A DNA stretch of 8,833 nucleotides from the NCBI GenBank assembly GCA_016871475.1, contig VHDG01000117.1, positions 1 to 8,833 on the forward strand, read 5' to 3'. Below are positions 1 to 6,362 of this stretch, piece after piece; positions within the stretch are counted from its first letter, which is position 1; each line of letters begins with the position of its first letter. The notes beneath the pieces are model-generated. The model saw nothing but the letters and a program-made list of their open reading frames with translations. It did no database searches and was not told where the DNA came from. Source of the stretch: Verrucomicrobiota bacterium. GTDB lineage: Bacteria > Verrucomicrobiota > Verrucomicrobiia > Limisphaerales > UBA11320. The translations under genes were made by a program, and so were the position numbers.

Positions 1-1
1 T

Positions 2-1414
2 GTCTCGAGCCAGGCGGTCTGGCCCTCGAGAATCACTGCCGGAGTGAACCGAGGTTATCAGCCCGCCACCCTGGGGCCCGATCACAGGCTCGCGAATTTC
101 ACCGCGGCCTGTGGAACACTGATCTACCGGGGTGACAATCTTCCCTCATCAGCGCGAAACCACGCATTCGTCTGTGAACCGTCCGCAAACCTCATCCGGC
201 TTCAGCATCTATGGGAAGACGGCCCGATGCTGCGAAGCTCGAATGGGATGGGGCGCGCGGAGTTTCTCACATCCACCGACGAGCGGTTTCGTCCGGTCAA
301 CCTGATCGATGGTCCTGACGGCGGCCTTTACGTCATTGATATCGGCCGCGGCGTGATTCAACACCGGATCTACATGACGACCTACCTGCGGAAACAGGTC
401 GAGGACCGGGGGCTGGACAAGCCATTGGAGGTGGGAAGGCTCTATCGCATCACCCATCGCCAGGGCGAAAGCCGGCCGCGAACAAAGCTGTCCCGCGCAT
501 CCTCCGCGGAGCTCGTGGCGCTCTTGAAGCATCCCAATGGCTGGCACCGCGACACGGCCCAGCGGCTGCTTGTTGAACGAGCGGATGCCTCGGTCGTTTC
601 GGCCCTGAGCGACCTGGCGCGGCGGCCGGGGGATGTGCGCTTTCGGTTGCACGCCTTCTGGACTTTGGAAGGCATGGGAAAAATGGAAGCCGGTCTCGTG
701 GAGGAAATGTTGCTGGATTCGGAGCCATGGATTCAACGCACCGGTTTGCGTTTTGCGGAGCCTTATCTAAAGGCAGCCCAGGAAGGAAAAACCACCATCA
801 CCAAAGCTGTGCAACAAGCCCTCTGGAACAAGTCTTTGGGTGTGCGGGTTCAGGCCGCGCTCAGTCTGGGAGTGGCAGGATCTGCAAGCAACAACGCCGC
901 AGCTCTTAAACAATTGCATGAGGCGACCGGATCGGAGTGGTTGAAGCAGGCCGCCGCGCTTGGTTTGGGTTTGCTGGATGCCAAGACCAACACCGTCAAC
1001 GCAGCTCAACTCGCTTCCATGTCTGACGCTGAACGCAAACGGTTTCAGGCGGGCAAGGAGGTTTACTCCATGGTCTGCGGAGCCTGCCACCAACCTCACG
1101 GCCTCGGTCAGGAAGGACTGGCGCCTCCGCTCGCAGAGTCCGAATGGACCGGCGGTTCTCCGGACCGCCTGATCCGGATGGTCCTGCACGGTGTTCGTGG
1201 ACCCATTAAGGTAAAAGGGCAGACCTACCAGCTCGAGATGCCGCCGCTCAACATTCTGAACGATGATCAGGTGGCGGATGTTCTCACTTATATCCGGAAA
1301 GAGTGGGGCCATTCCTTCTCGCCCGTCAGTGCCGAGGCTGTGAAAGCCGTGCGCGACGCCACCGCACAGCGTGAACAGGCGTGGACCGAGGAAGAGCTGC
1401 TGAAACTCCCGTAG
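2..1414 (+). CDS. PVC-type membrane-bound dehydrogenase / cytochrome c protein, 5' end missing
   Basis: The reading frame is open from the first complete codon at base 2, so the gene starts outside the window; the GTG at 44 lies inside a conserved stretch (GVNRGY) and is not the true start. Bases 2-460 encode the end of a sorbosone/glucose-dehydrogenase-like beta-propeller of the Pirellula/Verrucomicrobium type, with FVCEPSANLI, RPVNLIDGPDGGLYVID and a closing GRLYRITHR. Bases about 490-1010 encode alpha-helical HEAT-like repeats. Bases about 1040-1310 encode a single cytochrome c domain with the haem-binding CGACH at 1076-1090 and a likely axial methionine at 1238 (LEMPPL). Family knowledge predicts an exported oxidoreductase passing electrons from an unknown substrate to its haem. 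The stop lies ten bases before hflX, so the two may share a transcript. The haem module resembles cbb3-subunit-III-type cytochrome c and differs from the one in the 3000-5729 gene. Family assignment is confident; the substrate is unknown. Confidence 0.88.
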   Translation, partial: VSSQAVWPSRITAGVNRGYQPATLGPDHRLANFTAACGTLIYRGDNLPSSARNHAFVCEPSANLIRLQHLWEDGPMLRSSNGMGRAEFLTSTDERFRPVNLIDGPDGGLYVIDIGRGVIQHRIYMTTYLRKQVEDRGLDKPLEVGRLYRITHRQGESRPRTKLSRASSAELVALLKHPNGWHRDTAQRLLVERADASVVSALSDLARRPGDVRFRLHAFWTLEGMGKMEAGLVEEMLLDSEPWIQRTGLRFAEPYLKAAQEGKTTITKAVQQALWNKSLGVRVQAALSLGVAGSASNNAAALKQLHEATGSEWLKQAAALGLGLLDAKTNTVNAAQLASMSDAERKRFQAGKEVYSMVCGACHQPHGLGQEGLAPPLAESEWTGGSPDRLIRMVLHGVRGPIKVKGQTYQLEMPPLNILNDDQVADVLTYIRKEWGHSFSPVSAEAVKAVRDATAQREQAWTEEELLKLP

Positions 1415-1424
1415 GATCTCCCGG

Positions 1425-2744
1425 ATGAAGGCATTGGTATCGAGTGCGGGAGGCGGATCTGGAAAGCGTCCCGAACGGGTGTTTCTCGTCGCGGTGGAGT
1501 GGAAGGATGAGCAGGTGTGGGACGTTCGAGATTCGCTCGCCGAACTCCATGAGCTGGTCGCCAGCGCCGGCGGATCCGTTGTCGGGAACGGCACCCAGCG
1601 GCTCGATGCCCCCGTCGCAAGCACCTATATCGGAAGCGGCAAAGCCGCAGAGTTCGCAGGCCGTTGCAAAGGTGAGTCCGTCGACACAGTCGTGTTCGAC
1701 GAGGAACTGTCCCCGGCGCAGGCACGCAACCTCGAAGCCCTGTTCGAATGCAAAATCCTGGATCGAACCTCCCTCATCCTGGACATCTTCGCCCAACGCG
1801 CCCGCACACGGGAGGGAAAGCTGCAGATTGAACTCGCTCAACTCGAGCATCTCCTCCCTCGCCTCACCCGTTTCTGGGGACATCTTTCCCGGCAAAAGGG
1901 TGGCATCGGAATGCGCGGCGATGGCGAAACCCAGCTCGAGACAGATCGCCGTCGTGTCCAGGACCGCATCGCAAGACTCCAACGCGAACTGGATGAGGTC
2001 CGCCAGCATCGCTCCACACAACGCGAGGGTCGTCAGCGACGGCTCTGGCCCCTGGCTTCAATTGTCGGCTACACCAACGCCGGGAAATCCACCCTGCTGA
2101 ACCGTCTGACCGGCGCGAGCGCGCTCGCAGAAGACAAACTGTTCGCGACCCTTGATCCCACGACGCGACGGCTCAGGCTTCCGACCAACCAGAATGTTCT
2201 TTTGACCGACACGGTAGGCTTCATCAAGAAGCTGCCACACGGTCTGGTGGAGGCCTTCAAAGCCACTCTCGAGGAAGTAGTCCTGGCTGATCTTCTGATT
2301 CATGTGGTGGATGTGAGCCATCCGTCGGCTGAAGAACACATCCTGGCAGTGGAGTCGGTGCTCAGGGAGATTGGAGCCGAAGGTCGGGCGTCGTTGATGG
2401 TCTTCAACAAGATGGATGCGTTTGGGGTTGAGGAGCGGATCCGTCAGTTCCGCGAACGTCATCCCGCAGCGGTGGCGGTTTCAGCGAAAACCGGCCAGGG
2501 GGTTGACGATCTCCTGGCGGCCATCGGTGCAGCGCTTCGACCGATCCGACAGCTTCTCGAACTTCAGATTCCGCACAGTGAGGCGGCCACGATCGCAAGG
2601 CTGCACGAGATCGGGGAGGTCGTGGAATGCGATTATGACGGCCCGCAAGTACGGCTGAAAGCCAGGGTTCAACCCCACCACGCCCGTGAGTTCGCCGCGT
2701 TTGCTGCTGTGGAGACGCCTGGAGCGGAGAAGAACGGCCAGTAG
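1425..2744 (+). CDS. hflX: GTPase HflX
   Basis: The 439-residue product is a full-length HflX, a GTPase of the Obg-HflX superfamily that binds the large ribosomal subunit and in other bacteria helps split or rescue stalled ribosomes. The N-terminal HflX domain covers residues about 18-120 (RVFLVAVE, YIGSGKAAE, FDEELSPAQARNLE). It is followed by the helical linker with the hallmark GMRGDGETQLETDRR. The GTPase domain shows G1 GYTNAGKST at residues 215-223, G3 DTVGF at 262-266, G4 NKMD at 328-331 and a G5-like SAKTG. A short C-terminal domain follows from about residue 375. The ATG at 1425 is preceded by AGGA at 1413-1416, eight bases away and overlapping the stop codon of the upstream gene, which supports this start and suggests coupling to that gene. 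No key residue is missing. The product should be cytoplasmic, unlike every neighbour, so it is probably housekeeping and not part of their pathway. Confidence 0.97.
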   Translation: MKALVSSAGGGSGKRPERVFLVAVEWKDEQVWDVRDSLAELHELVASAGGSVVGNGTQRLDAPVASTYIGSGKAAEFAGRCKGESVDTVVFDEELSPAQARNLEALFECKILDRTSLILDIFAQRARTREGKLQIELAQLEHLLPRLTRFWGHLSRQKGGIGMRGDGETQLETDRRRVQDRIARLQRELDEVRQHRSTQREGRQRRLWPLASIVGYTNAGKSTLLNRLTGASALAEDKLFATLDPTTRRLRLPTNQNVLLTDTVGFIKKLPHGLVEAFKATLEEVVLADLLIHVVDVSHPSAEEHILAVESVLREIGAEGRASLMVFNKMDAFGVEERIRQFRERHPAAVAVSAKTGQGVDDLLAAIGAALRPIRQLLELQIPHSEAATIARLHEIGEVVECDYDGPQVRLKARVQPHHAREFAAFAAVETPGAEKNGQ

Positions 2745-2999
2745 CTGGTGTTTTGCTGAGAGGGCAATAGTGGGACAGGTCATTAGAGCCAATACCCGTG
2801 CCCCCTGGATAGGCGACGTGCGCTCCCAACGGGTGTTGGGCGTGAGCGTGCTGAGGTTGGGGAGTGGACACCCTCAAGGGTGGACAACGAACTGCGCGTC
2901 CGACTTCGAGGCGTGGGGCGAGAGGCTCCCAGACAAAGTAAGGCCGAAGAAGTTTTGCTCGCAGCGATGACTGCGTAGCGGTATTGGCAGTCATCGCGC
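2745..2999. other. Structured intergenic region, possible interspersed repeat or leader
   Basis: No convincing gene lies in these 255 bases between hflX and the next dehydrogenase gene. Open frames on both strands run through it but lack family resemblance. It does hold three inverted repeats. Bases 2818-2851 can fold as a 6-bp stem (CCCAAC with GTTGGG around loop GGGT) stacked on a 7-pair outer stem with two G-U pairs and a 4-base bulge. Bases 2869-2882 form a 5-bp stem with loop TCAA. Bases 2964-2997 form a perfect 11-bp stem. Such density suggests a structured RNA, a 5' leader for the downstream gene, or a copy of a dispersed repeat. No rho-independent terminator with a T-run was seen after hflX. 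Confidence 0.45.
2964..2997 (+). repeat. Perfect 11-bp inverted repeat abutting a start codon
   Basis: GCGATGACTGC at 2964-2974 is the exact reverse complement of GCAGTCATCGC at 2987-2997, with a 12-base loop between them. The right arm ends two bases before the ATG at 3000, so it covers the place where a ribosome binding site would be, and no Shine-Dalgarno sequence is visible there. There is no T-run, so it is not a classic intrinsic terminator. It could be an operator, a translation-controlling hairpin, or the edge of a dispersed repeat. Confidence 0.7.
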
Positions 3000-5729
3000 A
3001 TGAATTGTTTCTGCTCATCCCGGATTCCAGTCGCCTGGGTCTGTCTTGCGACACTCACCGGCTCAGCCCAGATCCCCCAACCCACAGACGCTCCCGCACC
3101 TTCATCTCCCGAAACCACCGCAGCTTCGTTCGTCCTGCCTCCCGGCTTTAAGCTGGAGGTGATCGCAGCCGAACCCCTCATCGCTTCACCTTCGGGAATA
3201 TGCTGGGACCACAAGGGCCGAATGTTCGTATCCGAACTCCACGGCTACAACCTGCCCGGCCAGCTTGATGTCACGGAGCTCAACAAGACGGGAAAGCTCG
3301 ATACAGAGGTCCGTCGAGTGGCTGCCGATAAGCGCTTCTACAAAGCGGCGGAGCCGGGCACTTACGGTGTGATCAAACTGTTGCGCGACACCAACAACGA
3401 CGGCCGCATGGACGCAGCCGACATCTGGACGACCAATCTGCCTCCGGTCTACGGAATCGTGCCAGCCCGCGACGGGATCATCGCCGCCTGTGCGCCTGAG
3501 ATCGTGTTCGTCGCCGATCGCGATGGCGACGGTCGAGCCGAGGTTCGGGAAACCTTGTTCAGCGGATTTCGCACAGGGGAACTGGAGCGAGGGATCAATG
3601 CGCCCTTATGGGGGGAGGATGGCTGGATCTACTTCGGGCGAGGATGGGGTGGTGGGAGCATCTCGGGTCCTCGGCTGAAAGCACCGGTTGAATTGCCAGG
3701 GTCCGATTTTCGGATTCGAAGCGATGGGAGTGCGATCGAGCCCGTCACAGGCTCCACACACACCTTCGGTCACACTTTCACCGATTCCGAAGAGCGATTT
3801 GTGGTCAGCACGACAACCAGCTACCACGTCGCCCCCCTGCCCTGGCGCTACCTCGTGCGAAACCCCAGCGCCGCCACCTCCGGCCTTCAGGCCGGGACCG
3901 GAGATCGGCGGGCTTATGCGCGATCACAACCGCATCCGTGGCGTCGACATCGAGCGCAGGACACCAACTACTTCAAGTTCTACAGGGATCGCTACGGCGC
4001 CTCCGACAGCGACGCCGGTGGTTGGTTCACATCCATGAGTTCCCCGTTTGTCTATCGAGATTCGGTGCTCCCGGGGTTGACCGGTCACTACTTTGTCTGC
4101 GAGCCAGCCGGGAATCTCATTCACCGTGCCTTGATCGAGCGCGACGGATCCGTGCTCACCCTCCGACGGGCTCCGGGAGAGGAGAGCACCGAATTCGCGG
4201 CCAGCACGGATCCCTGGAGCCATCCCATGAACATCCTGCACGGTCCCGACGGGCGCATATGGATCGTGGACTACTATCGCGAGATCATTGAGGACTACTC
4301 CGCCATCCCGCGTCATCTGCAGCAGCAATACGGCCTCTACGCAGGACACGACCGGGGACGCATCTACCGCCTGACTCACGCGCAGTCCAAACCCATGGAG
4401 GCAAAAAGCCTAGCGGACATGGATATCCCTAGCTGGGTCGAAGAATGCACGGGAAGCCTGTTATGGCGACGCCAGACCGCTCAACGATTGCTGATTGAAC
4501 GCGGAGACAATAAAGCGGGTGGACTGGTTCGATCAGCCCTGAAACGACCTTCGAATCCGCCTCAGGGCATCATCACTCTCCTCAGGACACTTGCAGGTCT
4601 GGAGCTGGTCCTCCCGGCTGATGTGACTCCCTTCCTCTCTCACCCCGCTCCCGAAGTGCGGGTGCACGCCCTTCAGCTGGGAGACAAACTGCTCGGTCAA
4701 TCGTCCAACGGCGGGCTGTTGGAGGCATTGATATCGGCGACGGCTTCGGAAACTCATCCGCGCGTGCTTCTGCAAGTTGCACTGAGCCTTGGCGAGAGCC
4801 CGGATCCCAAGGCAGTTCGAGAGCTTGTTCGACTGGCACAGCAGCATGGCTCCATACGTTGGATGCAACCAGCTGTCTTATCCTCCCTTGCCGGACGATC
4901 GGTGGATTTTCTGGCGAGCTGGATGGCGAAGGCAGAACCAGAAGCCAGCTGGGTCCAGGCGGTGAGTGAAACAGTGGGGGCGGGCAGGAATGAGGGTGAG
5001 CTTGGAAAGCTTCTAACCCTGTTGGGGACCAGCAAACCCGCAAACCAGGCATTGGCGGTTCGATCCATCACCAAGGGCAGAAAAAATGCTCCAAGAACTC
5101 CGCTGACGGAGATCGGAACGAAGCGAGCCATGGGTCGGCTGGGTGCAAGCCCTGTTGAGGAAGTTCGAGTTGCGACGCGCGCGCTGGAGGAAACATTTCT
5201 GCCGTCCGCACCGGCTGACGATGAGCCCACAAGCTCGCAGCCGCTCCCCGCCGATCTGGCGATCACCGAAACAACCTTCAAACCATATGTTGATGCTCTG
5301 TCACAAGCTCGAGATCCGGCACGGGGCAAGGCGGTGTTCCTTCAAGCATGCGCCTCGTGCCATCGAGTGGGGGCCGAAGGCCATGATTTGGGGCCGGATC
5401 TGATGGGACAACTGGGATTGGGGGAGGAATCCCTGCTCAAGGACATCTTGCTCCCAAACGAACGCATCCGTCCCGGGTACGAAACCGTTTTGGTTACCCC
5501 CACTGACGGCCTGTCTGTGATTGGGATTCTCCGGGACGACGGGGCAACGAGTCTCACCCTGGGCCAGGCCTCCGGAGCCGAACAGATCATGCTCAGGAAA
5601 GACCTCAGCGGGATCCGAAGACTGCCTGGATCTCTGATGCCTTCTTTCGCAGAGGCGCTCACGCCTGCCGATGTCGCCAACCTCCTGGGATGGTTGAAAT
5701 CACAGGCGGAGAAACCAGCGAAACCTTGA
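3000..5729 (+). CDS. PVC-type membrane-bound dehydrogenase with HEAT-like repeats and C-terminal haem-binding domain
   Basis: The 909-residue product looks like a complete exported haem oxidoreductase of the Pirellula/Verrucomicrobium type. Residues 1-24 resemble a signal peptide (hydrophobic VAWVCLATL, cleavage near GSAQ). The sorbosone-dehydrogenase-like propeller runs from about 45 to 460, starting PPGFKLEVIAAEPL and ending GRIYRLTHA. It includes two Asp-rich, calcium-loop-like motifs (DTNNDGRMD at 130-138 and DRDGDGRAE at 173-181) and FVCEPAGNLI. Helical HEAT-like repeats follow to about 770. The C-terminal haem domain of this group carries CASCH at 784-788, then LGPDLMG, and a likely axial Met at 880 (SLMPSF). 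ATG 3000 is the only reasonable start: an in-frame stop lies at 2976 and no other start codon falls before the signal peptide. The gene resembles the partial one at the left edge, sharing TAQRLL(V/I)ER at the start of the HEAT region, but has a different haem module. It is probably transcribed alone. Substrate unknown. Confidence 0.93.
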   Translation: MNCFCSSRIPVAWVCLATLTGSAQIPQPTDAPAPSSPETTAASFVLPPGFKLEVIAAEPLIASPSGICWDHKGRMFVSELHGYNLPGQLDVTELNKTGKLDTEVRRVAADKRFYKAAEPGTYGVIKLLRDTNNDGRMDAADIWTTNLPPVYGIVPARDGIIAACAPEIVFVADRDGDGRAEVRETLFSGFRTGELERGINAPLWGEDGWIYFGRGWGGGSISGPRLKAPVELPGSDFRIRSDGSAIEPVTGSTHTFGHTFTDSEERFVVSTTTSYHVAPLPWRYLVRNPSAATSGLQAGTGDRRAYARSQPHPWRRHRAQDTNYFKFYRDRYGASDSDAGGWFTSMSSPFVYRDSVLPGLTGHYFVCEPAGNLIHRALIERDGSVLTLRRAPGEESTEFAASTDPWSHPMNILHGPDGRIWIVDYYREIIEDYSAIPRHLQQQYGLYAGHDRGRIYRLTHAQSKPMEAKSLADMDIPSWVEECTGSLLWRRQTAQRLLIERGDNKAGGLVRSALKRPSNPPQGIITLLRTLAGLELVLPADVTPFLSHPAPEVRVHALQLGDKLLGQSSNGGLLEALISATASETHPRVLLQVALSLGESPDPKAVRELVRLAQQHGSIRWMQPAVLSSLAGRSVDFLASWMAKAEPEASWVQAVSETVGAGRNEGELGKLLTLLGTSKPANQALAVRSITKGRKNAPRTPLTEIGTKRAMGRLGASPVEEVRVATRALEETFLPSAPADDEPTSSQPLPADLAITETTFKPYVDALSQARDPARGKAVFLQACASCHRVGAEGHDLGPDLMGQLGLGEESLLKDILLPNERIRPGYETVLVTPTDGLSVIGILRDDGATSLTLGQASGAEQIMLRKDLSGIRRLPGSLMPSFAEALTPADVANLLGWLKSQAEKPAKP

Positions 5730-5761
5730 GGTCGAATCCAGTTGAAGCATGGCTCCCCCCC

Positions 5762-5795
5762 AAAAAAAACGCCCGCCAAGAGCTGGCGGGCGTTT
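5762..5795 (-). terminator. Rho-independent terminator for the minus-strand small gene
   Basis: A perfect 12-bp stem, AAACGCCCGCCA (5767-5778) with TGGCGGGCGTTT (5784-5795), encloses the 5-base loop AGAGC. On the minus strand the stem runs directly into eight T (plus-strand A at 5762-5769), the hallmark of an intrinsic terminator. It sits 27 bases past the stop of the 5822-6136 gene. On the plus strand only three T follow, within the stem, so it would be a weaker terminator for the dehydrogenase gene that ends at 5729. Confidence 0.93.
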
Positions 5796-5821
5796 GAAAT
5801 GGGTTTAGAAACCCGGCGTGA

Positions 5822-6136
5822 TTACTTGGTTTCGAGCTTGGACAGAGCGATCCACTTCTTGCCTTCCTTCTCGGTCACCTTGCCCTTGGCTTCCATCTCG
5901 ACGGTCGCGCTGCAGACCTTGTCGTGCAGCCCCTTGCTCACGTCATTCTTCTCGATGTAATAGACGACCTTCTTGCCGTTCTCCTCGACCCGGATTGCAT
6001 CCTGGCACTTGGAGGTTTGCTTCAGAGCGCACTTGGCGCAGAGACCTTCGCCCTTGAGGCTCTTCTCTTCGGCGGAGGCGGTTGATACCAATGAGATCGC
6101 AGCGACAGCCGCGAGGAGTGTAACGAGTTTTTTCAT
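5822..6136 (-). CDS. Small secreted cysteine-containing protein (DUF6370-like)
   Basis: This 104-residue product has a clear signal peptide: MKK, a hydrophobic stretch, and an AxA cleavage site after STASA at about residue 22. That leaves a mature protein of about 82 residues rich in Lys and Glu. It has four cysteines: C33 and C36 in a CAKC motif, C44 and C75. The arrangement (CxxC, seven residues, C, then a distant VC) fits the small DUF6370-type secreted proteins of PVC bacteria, recalled from memory and not searched. Function is unknown; the cysteines could bind a metal or form disulfides. The start at 6136 was chosen because the signal peptide begins there. The frame stays open upstream, and ATG at 6148 (adding MIRH) is a possible alternative. 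No Shine-Dalgarno is visible at either. It is transcribed divergently from the phosphoesterase gene and ends at the terminator at 5762-5795. Confidence 0.85.
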   Translation of the reverse strand: MKKLVTLLAAVAAISLVSTASAEEKSLKGEGLCAKCALKQTSKCQDAIRVEENGKKVVYYIEKNDVSKGLHDKVCSATVEMEAKGKVTEKEGKKWIALSKLETK

Positions 6137-6362
6137 ATGTCGAATCATGTATGTTGTTTGTCTGATGACGAGTGCTCTCGGCACAGGACGGAGCTCCTGA
6201 CCGACGTCCGTGTGCACCGCTTTGTGGCGACAGCATTCGTCTGTTCCCGACCAGCCGACTTGACCCTCGTCAAACAGCACGGGAACGCCGCAGTAGTGGC
6301 ACCAGTTCAGGTTTCTGTCAATCGTTGGAAATGATGTGTTTATTTGAAGAAGGCTTCCCGCT
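6137..6362. other. Divergent intergenic region with a coding-like minus-strand segment
   Basis: This 226-base gap must hold the promoters of the small secreted protein gene (-) and the phosphoesterase gene (+), but no convincing -35/-10 pair was found on either strand. TTGACC at 6260-6265 lacks a matching -10. On the minus strand, bases 6313 down to 6164 read as 50 codons with 36 G/C third positions and a WCHYCG plus ECCRH cysteine pattern. This stretch has no stop of its own and runs in frame into the small secreted protein gene. It may be a gene remnant, a translated upstream extension, or chance. Confidence 0.5.
6346..6353 (+). promoter_or_regulatory. Shine-Dalgarno sequence deciding the phosphoesterase start
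   Basis: GAAGAAGG ends nine bases before the ATG at 6363. It is the clearest ribosome binding site in the window and favours this start over the in-frame ATG at 6375, which would be 21 bases away. Confidence 0.7.

Noticed and set aside
44..46. GTG at 44 as the start of the first gene.
   Set aside because: The frame is open to the window edge and the codons before 44 (VWPSRITA) continue the conserved propeller sequence, so the gene is cut by the window.
767..2021. Long minus-strand open frames opposite the first cytochrome gene and hflX (767-1624 and 1326-2021).
   Set aside because: They lie opposite well-supported genes with clear family motifs, show no recognisable domains themselves, and are expected by chance in GC-rich coding DNA.
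2686..2970. Plus-strand 94-codon frame overlapping the hflX end and running through the gap.
   Set aside because: It overlaps the conserved C-terminus of hflX, has no ribosome binding site or family resemblance, and covers the hairpin region, which is better explained as structured non-coding sequence.
3880..3895. Palindrome CCGGCCTTCAGGCCGG inside the second dehydrogenase gene, considered as an inserted repeat or a cause of frameshift.
   Set aside because: The reading frame continues with family-like sequence on both sides (PWRYLVRNP before, SQPHPWR and YFKFYRDRYG after), so there is no frameshift. It is a single short palindrome in a GC-rich linker.
3688..4291. Plus-strand frames at 3688-4038 and 3938-4291 within the second dehydrogenase gene.
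   Set aside because: The main frame carries continuous family motifs through this region; these are alternative-frame readings without domains.
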